Part shown: piece by piece, positions 15,192-21,956 of the stretch
How positions within the stretch are numbered: position 1 is the stretch's first letter
Layout: each line of letters starts with the position of its first letter
DNA from: a virus
Length of the DNA: 45,112 bases
Strand: one strand, 5' to 3'
Virus record (IMG/VR): IMGVR_UViG_3300021976_000032
Coordinates: 1-45,112 of that record
The notes under the pieces: generated by a model
What the model was told of the DNA's origin: nothing
Databases searched by the model: none
Seen by the model: the letters and a program-made list of their open reading frames with translations, nothing else
Program-made: the position numbers and the translations under genes

Positions 15192-15223
15192 CGTACCTAC
15201 AGATGTGGAACTATGTACCTACA
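15192..15223 (+). promoter_or_regulatory. Paired TGTA-nn-TACA operators before second rightward operon
   Basis: CGTACCTACA (15192-15201) and TGTACCTACA (15214-15223) start 22 bp apart, the same spacing as at 10797/10819. TATGTA at 15212-15217 may be the -10 of the promoter. A leader with GCAAGCAAC and a ribosome-binding site follows. Confidence 0.6.
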
Positions 15224-15257
15224 GGCAAGCAACCCACCGCAACGGGGAAGTAGGCAC

Positions 15258-15485
15258 ATGTTCATTGTCAGCGGAAGCAAGCAACGCGCCCGGATCAGCT
15301 ATGACGGCCACGGCCGATGTAGCGAACGGGCGTGCCGGCGGTCAGCCACGCACATCGTGTGCCGTAGCTCCGGCCGTGTCACCGACGTTCGCGCCACCTG
15401 CCGCGACCATGCGTTGTCCGAGGTCTTCACCGGCCAGGGCTACGCCCAATTTTCGATCAAGATCATCGTAGGGGGTGTGTCGTGA
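15258..15485 (+). CDS. Small Cys/His protein (75 aa)
   Basis: Begins MFIVSGSKQRARISYDG; contains CSERACRRSATHIVC and CRDH, a likely single zinc site. GGGGAAG lies upstream. The longer in-frame start at 15213 would overlap the operator. First gene of the second rightward operon. Function unknown. Confidence 0.6.
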   Translation: MFIVSGSKQRARISYDGHGRCSERACRRSATHIVCRSSGRVTDVRATCRDHALSEVFTGQGYAQFSIKIIVGGVS

Positions 15486-15817
15486 GGTTGAACCGCGAAC
15501 AGCGGGCGCGGTTGCTCGCCCACGCGATTGACTATGTGCAAGCCGACGGCCTGACCGAGGTAGCGGCGGAAGCTGAGGTGTTGATCAAGTTTGTTAATGA
15601 TCTTATCGCCGCCCCCCGGGGGTTCGCCGCTGACCGTGGCTGGCACCAAGCCCGGCAGGAACGCGACACGTACGCCCGTTCGGCCTGTGATCAGTTGATC
15701 ATCGGCAGCATCGATCGGGCCACGGCCTACGCACAGCAGTCGGCCAAGTGGCAGGCCAAGATGGAAGCCATCGAAACGCGGTACCAAGATCAACAGCAGA
15801 GAGGGAAGCAAGCATGA
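15482..15817 (+). CDS. Hypothetical helical protein (111 aa)
   Basis: GTG start overlapping the previous stop (GTGA). Almost wholly helical, with a charged C-terminal coil (KWQAKMEAIETRYQDQQQRG). No motif recognised. Confidence 0.65.
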   Translation: MRLNREQRARLLAHAIDYVQADGLTEVAAEAEVLIKFVNDLIAAPRGFAADRGWHQARQERDTYARSACDQLIIGSIDRATAYAQQSAKWQAKMEAIETRYQDQQQRGKQA

Positions 15818-16083
15818 TGACCGACCTGACCACCGTTACCGATGAGAACGTGAGGCGCCTAGCCACGGTGGCCCTCAGTGCACGTGACGAACCGGCGCCC
15901 ACGATCCTTGATCATTGGGAGGTCGGAACTGATGTGTGGTTGATCAACTTCCGCAACGGCACCGGGGACGACGCGGCCATGACGGCCACACTGACGCCGA
16001 GCCTTGCCGGTGGGTACGCGGTCGCGTGGTATGACCCTTGGGGCCAGCCACGGTACAGCTACATCAGGGCCGAGGAAGTCTGA
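15814..16083 (+). CDS. Hypothetical protein (89 aa)
   Basis: ATGATG start overlapping the previous stop. Contains DVWLINFRNGTGDDA and ends WGQPRYSYIRAEEV; a small alpha/beta domain of unknown role. GAGGG serves as ribosome-binding site. Confidence 0.65.
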   Translation: MMTDLTTVTDENVRRLATVALSARDEPAPTILDHWEVGTDVWLINFRNGTGDDAAMTATLTPSLAGGYAVAWYDPWGQPRYSYIRAEEV

Positions 16084-16085
16084 TC

Positions 16086-16367
16086 ATGACCGGTGATCAG
16101 GTGTTCGACGTGACCTGCCCGCACTGTGGCCGGACCAACAACTTTCACAGTGACATCGATGGCCAAGCCACCCCGGCGCCCGGTGACATGTCGGTGTGTT
16201 GGAAGTGCCGGCGGGTCGGGGTGTACGCCGAAGACCTCAGCATCCGGAAGCCGACCGTATCGGAACAGAACGAAATCGACGCTGACGGCGGTGTCAAGCG
16301 GGCGCTAGCCGCTATGACCGAGTCGAACTATCCGGCCGAGGCGCTGAGGCTGACGCGACACAAGTAA
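16086..16367 (+). CDS. Zinc-ribbon protein (93 aa)
   Basis: VTCPHCGRTN and VCWKCRRVG form a clear CxxC...CxxC ribbon in the first 45 residues, with a helical tail. TGA-TC-ATG junction; GAGGAAG is well spaced for the ATG at 16086. Function unknown; small ribbons of this type often bind nucleic acid or RNA polymerase. Confidence 0.7.
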   Translation: MTGDQVFDVTCPHCGRTNNFHSDIDGQATPAPGDMSVCWKCRRVGVYAEDLSIRKPTVSEQNEIDADGGVKRALAAMTESNYPAEALRLTRHK

Positions 16368-16371
16368 GACC

Positions 16372-16420
16372 GCCCGCCCGGGATGGGTGATCGTCGGGGG
16401 TTCGACTCCCCCGGCGGGCA
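16372..16420 (+). tRNA. tRNA-like minihelix (acceptor plus T-arm only)
   Basis: GCCCGCC (16372-16378) pairs over 7 bp with GGCGGGC (16413-16419), followed by A. The T-arm is GGGGG, TTCGACT, CCCCC (16396-16412) with the canonical seven-base loop, abutting the acceptor strand as in real tRNA. Only 17 bases lie where the D-arm, anticodon and variable loop should be, so it cannot decode. It may be a truncated tRNA, an old attachment-site remnant or a functional mimic. Confidence 0.4.
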
Positions 16421-16462
16421 CGGCAAGCAACCGGCATGCAAGCAACAGCAACGGGAGTGATC

Positions 16463-16765
16463 ATGAGAAGAGCTATCGATTTCTACGAGTTCGGAAGGGA
16501 AGCGCCCCCCGTGCCTAACCACACGCCGAGTCGCAACGTACGCGTGTCCGATGAACTTTGGATGACGGCTGTTCGCAAGGCCACCGATCAGGGCGTCACG
16601 GTCACGTCGGTGATCATTGACGCCCTTGAGGCTTACGTCAACGAACCGGGCGGGATGCGGTCGGTGCCCCGGTCCCTTGAGGAACTGGTTGCCCGGCTCA
16701 ACCTTGACCGCACCGAACAGTTGGCCGTGATGTTGATCAAGAAACTACGGGCGGCGGGACGATGA
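16463..16765 (+). CDS. Ribbon-helix-helix regulator (100 aa)
   Basis: After a short N-terminal arm the RHH core reads NVRVSDELWMTAVRKATDQGVTVT (strand, helix, turn), continuing VIIDALEAYV. This is the fold of Arc/CopG-type repressors, which bind palindromic operators as dimers. The C-terminal helix has a leucine-rich face. GGGAG precedes the ATG. It is a candidate for the protein that reads the TGTA-nn-TACA sites, an inference from family and position. Confidence 0.65.
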   Translation: MRRAIDFYEFGREAPPVPNHTPSRNVRVSDELWMTAVRKATDQGVTVTSVIIDALEAYVNEPGGMRSVPRSLEELVARLNLDRTEQLAVMLIKKLRAAGR

Positions 16766-17169
16766 AACGCAACACGATGACGCGGAACAAGGTCTTGGTG
16801 GCCGTGTTGGTGATCTTGCTACTGACCACGGGTGCCAAGGCGTGCAAGGGAGACGGGCCGCCGCCACCCAAGTCGGACAGCAAGGGTGCGAAGAAAGACA
16901 CCCGGCCACCGGGCAAGGTGTTGAACAACGGGGGTTCCAAGGCGCCGATCATGGTGCACTATGAGGACGGCGGGAAGCCGACCGAGGTCGGGCCGGGCTC
17001 GGACTCCAACAGCATGCGCAATGTGACCAAGGTTTGTACGGTCAAAGGGTCGTTCATCCGGGATAACAATTGGTGGAACTATGATGTCAAGTTTTCCGGG
17101 CTCAAGGCCGGCAAGTGCCGGGGTGTTGAGCGCGGCGACAGCATCGTGGTACTGACGGAATGGGGATGA
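16762..17169 (+). CDS. Secreted or lipoprotein-like protein (135 aa)
   Basis: Basic start, a hydrophobic segment (VLVAVLVILLLTTGA) and an early Cys (AKACKGDG, about residue 28), then a Pro/Lys-rich linker and a folded domain with VCTVKGSFIRDNNWWNY and KCRGVERGDS. The site resembles a lipobox but has Lys at -2, so plain secretion is possible. ATGA overlap with the RHH gene. Such proteins in lysogeny regions often act in superinfection exclusion. Confidence 0.6.
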   Translation: MKRNTMTRNKVLVAVLVILLLTTGAKACKGDGPPPPKSDSKGAKKDTRPPGKVLNNGGSKAPIMVHYEDGGKPTEVGPGSDSNSMRNVTKVCTVKGSFIRDNNWWNYDVKFSGLKAGKCRGVERGDSIVVLTEWG

Positions 17170-17348
17170 TGATGCGGGCACTACCCAAGATCATTACGGG
17201 CGCGGCGGCGGTCGTGATCCTGACCATGCCCGCCGCGTCGGTGCCGACTGTGCGGCCCTCAGCACCGGCACCCGCCGGCCAGGGCGTCACACCCGGACAG
17301 ATGGACGCCCGCCGGACCATCCCGCCCTGTCGGTGTGGTGAACGGTGA
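17166..17348 (+). CDS. Small secreted protein (60 aa)
   Basis: ATGATGATG start overlapping the previous stop. The N-terminal segment (ALPKIITGAAAVVILTMPAAS) looks like a signal peptide with an AxA-like end, leaving a short Pro-rich mature peptide ending PCRCGER. Function unknown. Confidence 0.55.
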   Translation: MMMRALPKIITGAAAVVILTMPAASVPTVRPSAPAPAGQGVTPGQMDARRTIPPCRCGER

Positions 17349-17665
17349 CGTTCTGTTCCATGTACTGCGAGCACAACGCCGGATCGGCATGTGGTTGCGG
17401 GCCGTGCACGTTCATCAGGACTCAAACCGGCTTCGAACACGCCGAGGGGTGCCCGTACGGTGAGCCCGACCCCGAACCTAACCCGGACCTGTTGACGCCC
17501 GAGCAAGCGGCCAGCTTCCTTCACATGACCGAAGCCGAATTGGCGATCACGTGGACCATGGGCAAGGGGCCGGAACTGACCATGGTCAACGATCGACCGA
17601 GGTTCAAACTACTGGACCTGATCAACTGGCAACTCTTACGGCATGATCAAACTGAGGGGGAGTAA
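17345..17665 (+). CDS. Excisionase-like wHTH protein with Cys-rich N-terminus (106 aa)
   Basis: The first 40 residues hold CSMYCEH, CGCGPC and GCPYG clusters. The C-terminal part, LLTPEQAASFLHMTEAEL with KGPELTMVNDRPRFKLLDLINWQL, matches the excisionase/HTH_17 layout (helix-turn-helix, wing, helix). It is a candidate recombination directionality factor for the serine integrase. A general regulator is also possible. GTGA overlap with the gene above. Confidence 0.55.
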   Translation: MTFCSMYCEHNAGSACGCGPCTFIRTQTGFEHAEGCPYGEPDPEPNPDLLTPEQAASFLHMTEAELAITWTMGKGPELTMVNDRPRFKLLDLINWQLLRHDQTEGE

Positions 17666-18096
17666 TGGAATGGTGGCAAACACCGTGGGTCGCCGTAGTG
17701 GCCGGCGTGCTCGCGGGCGGTTTCGTGGCGTGGCTCGGGACACGTGTCATGGTGCGGCGGTTCATCACGTCCCTGCCGCTGCCCGACGATGAGGCAGACC
17801 GCGACTACGCCCGACGCCGGCTGATCGACCTCGGACCGCCGGCCACGGACAACCCGTGTGGCTACCGTCGGGCCGTGCTTGATCACTGGACTTGTGTGCT
17901 GGCCGAGCATGGGCCGAGCCTGCAACACCGCAACTTTGAGGGCCGGCCGTTCGTGACCGGGATCGGCCACACCGACCCGGCCGAGCCTGACGACACCGAC
18001 GACTATGACGGGGATGGCGACGATGACGAATTCGAGCCCGGCCCGACAGGTGTGGGTGACGGCGGGGATAACAGCGGTGATCATGGCCGAGCATGA
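17665..18096 (+). CDS. Membrane-anchored acidic protein (143 aa)
   Basis: A single N-terminal span (WVAVVAGVLAGGFVAWLG), a cytoplasmic-type basic stretch, then a very acidic C-terminus (DDTDDYDGDGDDDEFEPG). The ATG shares one base with the previous TAA. Family not recognised. Confidence 0.6.
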   Translation: MEWWQTPWVAVVAGVLAGGFVAWLGTRVMVRRFITSLPLPDDEADRDYARRRLIDLGPPATDNPCGYRRAVLDHWTCVLAEHGPSLQHRNFEGRPFVTGIGHTDPAEPDDTDDYDGDGDDDEFEPGPTGVGDGGDNSGDHGRA

Positions 18097-18238
18097 GCAC
18101 GAATGGGTTGCACAGTCCGGCACGACCAACGACGACGGTAGCTATTCGATCACATACCGGTGTGAGTGCGGGGCCACGACCGAGACATTTACGGCGGCCA
18201 AGACGGTTGACCAGGGAGGCTCACCCGATGCGGCGTGA
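18083..18238 (+). CDS. Small RCECG protein (51 aa)
   Basis: Begins MAEHEHEWVAQSG with GATC directly before its ATG, and contains YRCECGATTETF, a CxC half-site that with the HEHEW residues could hold zinc. It overlaps the previous gene by 14 bases. Confidence 0.55.
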   Translation: MAEHEHEWVAQSGTTNDDGSYSITYRCECGATTETFTAAKTVDQGGSPDAA

Positions 18239-18707
18239 CAAGACGCGGGCACGGTTCGGCTCGGCACTGGGGGCCAGGGCGCCACGGGGGTTCCACGTGT
18301 ACGCCTGTGGGGACGCGGGCGGCATGCGGTGGGCCATCTGTCGATCAGGCTTCCCGTGGGCGGTCAACGGCTACGTGCGGTTACCGAAGGGTCATCCGCT
18401 GTTCGGGATGGAATACGGCGACATGCCACCGATCCCGGTGCACGATGGCATCACGTACGGCTGTGATCATGACGGGTGGATCGGGTTTGCCACGGCCCGG
18501 CCGACTGACGTGTGGCCCCGCATGCATCCGCTAATGCTCAACCTGTCGCGGACGTTGGGGATCCTGTTTGGTGAGTTGACCTACTGGAAACGGCGCGATG
18601 TGGCCCGGGAGGCTCGGCGATTGGCGGCCGGCTTGACCTGCCACCGAACGGCATTGCGGAACATGATCTTGCGGGAACAGTTGCTGGCCAAACGGGATGT
18701 GAATTGA
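18228..18707 (+). CDS. Hypothetical protein (159 aa)
   Basis: Begins MRRDKTRARFGSALGARAPRG. The ATG at 18228 has GGGAGG eight bases ahead, so the longer upstream frame is rejected. Mixed alpha/beta with AICRSGFPWAVNGYV and YGCDHDGWIGFATA; the C-terminus is helical and basic. No family recognised. Confidence 0.65.
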   Translation: MRRDKTRARFGSALGARAPRGFHVYACGDAGGMRWAICRSGFPWAVNGYVRLPKGHPLFGMEYGDMPPIPVHDGITYGCDHDGWIGFATARPTDVWPRMHPLMLNLSRTLGILFGELTYWKRRDVAREARRLAAGLTCHRTALRNMILREQLLAKRDVN

Positions 18708-18709
18708 TC

Positions 18710-19144
18710 ATGGAACTGTCGCACTACTCCGACCACACGGCAGTCGCACCGCACGCGTGCGCTCAACCGGCCTATTCGATGAAGCCAAAAGGGCTATGGG
18801 TGTCGGTTGACGGCCCCGACGACTGGGCAGAGTGGTGCCGTGATAACAATTTTGAGCGCGGCGCCAACCGTTTCAAGATCACGGTAGCCGAGGGGCCGCT
18901 GATCCTGTCCACGGCCGATGACGTACGGGCGTTCGGTCGCCAGTACGCGACGAAACAGGACCCCAGTCTGTCACGGTTGATGTTGGATTGGTGGCGCGTA
19001 GCCGAACGGTGGCCAGGGCTGATCATCACGCCCTACCAATGGTCATGCCGGTTGGACATGGATACATCGTGGTACTACGGGTGGGATTGCGCGTCAGGGT
19101 GCATTTGGAACCCCGACGTGATCACGTCCGTACGGAAGGGATGA
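18710..19144 (+). CDS. Conserved HYS-family phage protein (144 aa), possible ADP-ribosyltransferase fold
   Basis: Starts MELSHYSDH, then KPKGLWVSVDG with WAEWCRDNNF, and later WYYGWDCASGCIWN. Small phage proteins with an H-Y-S strand followed by K-P-x-G-L-W-x-S are widespread. The pattern loosely recalls the His motif and the G-x-Y/W-x-S strand of ADP-ribosyltransferases, but no catalytic Glu can be assigned. The start is set by a TGA-TC-ATG junction. Confidence 0.55.
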   Translation: MELSHYSDHTAVAPHACAQPAYSMKPKGLWVSVDGPDDWAEWCRDNNFERGANRFKITVAEGPLILSTADDVRAFGRQYATKQDPSLSRLMLDWWRVAERWPGLIITPYQWSCRLDMDTSWYYGWDCASGCIWNPDVITSVRKG

Positions 19145-19146
19145 TC

Positions 19147-19293
19147 ATGGACCCTGACATCGTGCGGGCCGTTGGTCTGTGGATTGGGGCACTTGGCTCG
19201 GTCGTTCTGGCCGTGATCATGATCATGTTTTACGTGGCCGTGCGGCGTGGGAATCGGAAAGATAATGATCATGATGACCGCTGGCCACGGTGA
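19147..19293 (+). CDS. Micro-membrane protein (48 aa)
   Basis: One span (VGLWIGALGSVVLAVIMIMF) followed by a basic stretch (RRGNRK) and an acidic/His tail (DNDHDDRW). TGA-TC-ATG junction with the gene above; AAGGG is well placed for 19147. Function unknown. Confidence 0.6.
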   Translation: MDPDIVRAVGLWIGALGSVVLAVIMIMFYVAVRRGNRKDNDHDDRWPR

Positions 19294-19470
19294 CGACAGT
19301 GACTGACGTTACCGAACCGTTAGCGCTACTGGTCAGACTGACCCCGGCCAGGGCGCACACTAAAGTAAGCGCTCGGCGGGGCGGGGGAAACCCTCGCCCG
19401 CCGAGCTGGCCCCCGGAAGGAACCGCCAACCGGGGACCGACCGACCGACTACCAGAAAGCCGAATCGATC
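19294..19470. other. Intergenic stretch with 10-bp GC hairpin
   Basis: GCTCGGCGGG (19371-19380) pairs with CCCGCCGAGC (19397-19406). No T-run follows, so it may be an attenuator or leader fold before the membrane protein gene. A 120-aa frame from 19290 crosses this stretch and overlaps the next gene; I see no support for it. Confidence 0.5.
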
Positions 19471-20064
19471 ATGAGCAACCCTACACAGCCGCAAGGCTTC
19501 CCACAGCAACCCGGCCAGGGCCAGCCCGGCCAGTACCCGACGCCCGGCCAGTACATGGCCCCGCCGCCCCCGCCGAAGAAAAAGCGGGGCAAGTGGATCG
19601 TGCTCGGCATCATCGGCGTCGTGGTGATCATCATTTTCGGATCGTGCGTTAGCTCACTCGTCAACAACGCGTCGGCCCCCACGCCGGGCGTCGTTGTGAC
19701 CGAGTCGACCGACGACACGCCCACGTCCAAGGCGCCGACCAAGGAAGCGAGCAAGCCGGCCGTCCCGCCGAAGGAAGCCGAGCCGTACACGATCAAGGCC
19801 ACCGCGTGTGAGCGTGGCGACTACGGGCAGGTTGAAATCAAGGTCAAGGTCACCAACAACACCGACGAAAAGCGGACGTACATCTTTGACATCGCCGTTG
19901 AGGATGACGACGGCAACACCGTCGGCAGCGGCTTCGGCAGCATCGGCAACGTCAAGGCCGGCAAGACGGGCACCGCTAGCACGTTCGCATCCATGTCCGA
20001 TGAGGACTATGACGGGAAGATCACGTGCGTCATCGACGTGACCAACTTCTCCGAGGCTAACTGA
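19471..20064 (+). CDS. Single-pass surface protein with Pro/Gln-rich N-terminus (197 aa)
   Basis: A cytoplasmic N-terminus rich in Pro, Gln and Gly (GQGQPGQYPTPGQY), a KKKRGK stop and a membrane span (WIVLGIIGVVVIIIFGSCV) come first. A Thr/Pro/Lys linker and an outer beta domain (about residues 105-197) follow, with two Cys (ACERGD, ITCVIDV) that could pair. This matches actinobacterial FxLYD/Ig-like surface proteins. In a phage it suggests lysogenic surface modification or superinfection exclusion, as inference. Confidence 0.65.
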   Translation: MSNPTQPQGFPQQPGQGQPGQYPTPGQYMAPPPPPKKKRGKWIVLGIIGVVVIIIFGSCVSSLVNNASAPTPGVVVTESTDDTPTSKAPTKEASKPAVPPKEAEPYTIKATACERGDYGQVEIKVKVTNNTDEKRTYIFDIAVEDDDGNTVGSGFGSIGNVKAGKTGTASTFASMSDEDYDGKITCVIDVTNFSEAN

Positions 20065-20066
20065 TC

Positions 20067-20153
20067 ATGGACGGCAAACAGGTACTCAAAGCCCTAGCCA
20101 TCGTCGCCGGTGTCATGATCGTGATCCTTGCGCTCAACCGGCTGATGACCTGA
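20067..20153 (+). CDS. Micro-membrane protein (28 aa)
   Basis: Starts at a TGA-TC-ATG junction and is nearly all one membrane span (ALAIVAGVMIVILAL) with a Lys-bearing head. It ends just before the block terminator. Probably co-expressed with the surface protein upstream. Confidence 0.55.
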   Translation: MDGKQVLKALAIVAGVMIVILALNRLMT

Positions 20154-20172
20154 GGCACAGCAAGGGTGGGGA

Positions 20173-20205
20173 CAACCCCCGACGTCGACCAGGCGCCGGG
20201 GGTTG
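20173..20205 (+). terminator. Terminator of the rightward block
   Basis: CAACCCCCG (20173-20181) pairs with CGGGGGTTG (20197-20205), followed by TTCTAT on the plus strand. Confidence 0.7.
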
Positions 20206-20218
20206 TTCTATGCCCGGG

Positions 20219-20254
20219 CTAAGTCGGAATCTGGCCGGCGCTATTCCGACTTAG
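20219..20254. terminator. Convergent-junction hairpin
   Basis: CTAAGTCGGAAT (20219-20230) and ATTCCGACTTAG (20243-20254) form a perfect 12-bp stem over the methyltransferase stop codon. It sits where the two gene blocks converge and may stop transcripts from the right. Confidence 0.6.
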
Positions 20255-20867
20255 TCGGCTTCCGGATGACGGCGGTGATCGACTCGGCCGGGCTGTCGCC
20301 TAGCCATTGGATGGCGCCCGTGTCGAACCCGTGCCGGCTGAGGAACGATTTCGGTTCACCCTGTGCCCGGCCGAACATGATCACGTCAAGGTCGGTGGAT
20401 GCGGCGAGGAATTCAAGGGTGGTCAGGGCCGAGTTCACATAGTTGGACATGAACGATGTGTGTAGGTCTTCGATCACATACGACCCGCCGGGCCGCACCG
20501 CCGGCCACAGGTAGCCGAACGTGGCTTGTTGATCCCGGGTCATGTGCGACCCGTCGTCAATGATCACATCGAACGTGCCGAGGGTGGCCAGGGCGGCCGG
20601 GTCGGTGGCGTCAAGCTGCAACACCTGTACCCCGTCGATCTTGAGCGGTGGCCGGATGTCCACGCCGACGATGGCCGAGGCGCCCGGGTAAAACTCCCGC
20701 CACATCCTCAGCGAGCATCCGTCCATGACGCCGATTTCTAGTAGCCGGTCGACCCTGCCCGGTAGGTGGTGTTCGTAGAAGTCACAGAACCCGTGGAACG
20801 TGGCCTTATCGGTGCGGTGCCTGAGACCGATGTCGTGCAACCGCTCGGTGCGTAGGTCGGGGTACAT
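20241..20867 (-). CDS. Sugar O-methyltransferase-like SAM-dependent enzyme (208 aa)
   Basis: Class I SAM fold. Motif I is LLEIGVMDGCSLRMW (about residue 40), followed by VGVDIRP, then DVIIDDGSHMT (metal/substrate acidic cluster, about residue 105) and GGSYVIEDLHTS (about residue 129). The IDDGSH and IEDLHTS signatures are those of metal-dependent sugar O-methyltransferases such as MycE-type enzymes of macrolide pathways. Two glycosyltransferase genes precede it, so it probably methylates the sugar they add to virion or host glycans. AAAGGG before the ATG. The motifs argue against a DNA methyltransferase. Confidence 0.75.
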   Translation of the reverse strand: MYPDLRTERLHDIGLRHRTDKATFHGFCDFYEHHLPGRVDRLLEIGVMDGCSLRMWREFYPGASAIVGVDIRPPLKIDGVQVLQLDATDPAALATLGTFDVIIDDGSHMTRDQQATFGYLWPAVRPGGSYVIEDLHTSFMSNYVNSALTTLEFLAASTDLDVIMFGRAQGEPKSFLSRHGFDTGAIQWLGDSPAESITAVIRKPTKSE

Positions 20868-20885
20868 GGTGCCGCCCTTTCATGA

Positions 20886-21299
20886 TCAACTAGGGATGTC
20901 TAGCCACGCTTTGAGTTGGGCGTCGGTCGATAGTTCGATGATCTGGACTAGAGCCCAATTCTCGCGGTGGTTCGGGGCGTGCCGGAGATGATCAGACCAA
21001 TCGGCCGCATACTCGCGTAGCGCCTCCACCGCCCCGTCAACAGCGTCGGCCAGGGTGGCACCGTCAGCGGCGATCGACTGACCGGAAATGATCACGCTCC
21101 ACCCGCCGCCCTCAGCGGTGACCATCGCTCGAGCGGGGGTCAGCTTGCTCAGGTGGCGGCGCAACCGGTCGGCGTCCACCAACGCGGCCCGGTCGTGATT
21201 GCGCCGAACGGTGGCCGGCCTGCCGTCGGCGGCGGCGTCCATGAGGTCGGCCAGGTGGGCGCGCCCTTCCCGAACGGTTGCGTAGTGCACGGATGACAT
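20886..21299 (-). CDS. Orphan antitoxin-like protein, Phd and HicB-like fusion (137 aa)
   Basis: Residues 1-50 match the Phd/YefM pattern (VREGRAHLADLMDAAADG, then ATVRRNHDRAALVDAD). Residues 58-95 resemble the HicB antitoxin domain (GGGWSVIISGQSIAADG, then ALREYAADW). No toxin gene is adjacent. A palindrome TGTGTACACA overlaps the start codon, as expected for a self-repressing antitoxin. It may neutralise a host toxin-based defence. Start codon with no ribosome-binding site, so possibly leaderless. Confidence 0.6.
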   Translation of the reverse strand: MSSVHYATVREGRAHLADLMDAAADGRPATVRRNHDRAALVDADRLRRHLSKLTPARAMVTAEGGGWSVIISGQSIAADGATLADAVDGAVEALREYAADWSDHLRHAPNHRENWALVQIIELSTDAQLKAWLDIPS

Positions 21300-21322
21300 G
21301 TGTACACACTAATGGCCGGGCG

Positions 21323-21952
21323 TCAGAACGGGAGTTGGATGCTCGGCACGGCCCACGTGGGGCGGACCCCGACGCGGTGAGCACGGCGGGCCAGGGGGCG
21401 AACCCGGCGGACCAAGCTCGGGCCGTCGGCGTGGTCGAACAGGGATGGCCACGTGTAGCCGACGGGCAGGCCGTGAGTGACCGCCCAAATGGCTAGGCGG
21501 CGATCGTAGGGCACGGCAGACGGGGCCACGGCCGCGAGCATGGCTGGCACTAGTTCGGCCCTCAGGGCCACCGCTACGCCCCAGCACAGCCGGTGTCCGA
21601 TCATCCACCCGGCGCCGGCCTCATCAGCCCGGCCGGTGGCGGCCATAGCGGCGGCTGAGACGCCCGTGGGGTAGCCGGTGCCGTAGTAGAACGACACGAC
21701 TTCAGTGGGTGCCTCAGAGAGGGCGTCACGGGCTTGCTGCACCACGTGGGGCACCGGCACCGCGTCATCTTGGACGACGATGTGCCAGGTCGAGTCCGGC
21801 GGGCAGGCTGACCACGCCCGATCGGCGGTCGCGTTTTCCCCGCCGCCGTCGTCCATGACCAGCGTTGCCCCGAGCAGCGTCGCCAACGGCCGCGCCTGCC
21901 ACAGTCGGGCCGGGTGAGCCATCACCGACCAAGTCACTTCCCCGATATCCAT
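21323..21952 (-). CDS. Glycosyltransferase-like protein (209 aa)
   Basis: Resembles phage glycosyltransferases with a GT-A-like core: an early SVMAHPAR strand, WHIVVQDDAVP (metal-binding DD, about residue 70) and a late DHADGPSLV. The start at 21952 (MDIGEVTW) sits just after the previous stop with TAGGG ahead; a longer frame inside that gene is rejected. It probably acts with the two-domain transferase upstream to decorate virion proteins. Donor sugar unknown. Confidence 0.6.
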   Translation of the reverse strand: MDIGEVTWSVMAHPARLWQARPLATLLGATLVMDDGGGENATADRAWSACPPDSTWHIVVQDDAVPVPHVVQQARDALSEAPTEVVSFYYGTGYPTGVSAAAMAATGRADEAGAGWMIGHRLCWGVAVALRAELVPAMLAAVAPSAVPYDRRLAIWAVTHGLPVGYTWPSLFDHADGPSLVRRVRPLARRAHRVGVRPTWAVPSIQLPF

Positions 21953-21956
21953 GGCC

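Noticed and set aside
19290-19652. 120-aa frame starting at a GTGA overlap
   Set aside because: It overlaps the well-supported surface protein gene by ~180 bases and its sequence is Arg/Pro-rich like a shadow frame.
20241-20867. DNA methyltransferase acting on GATC to explain the TGATCA excess
   Set aside because: Motifs (IDDGSH, IEDLHTS) match sugar O-methyltransferases, and no DPPY/NPPF motif is present.
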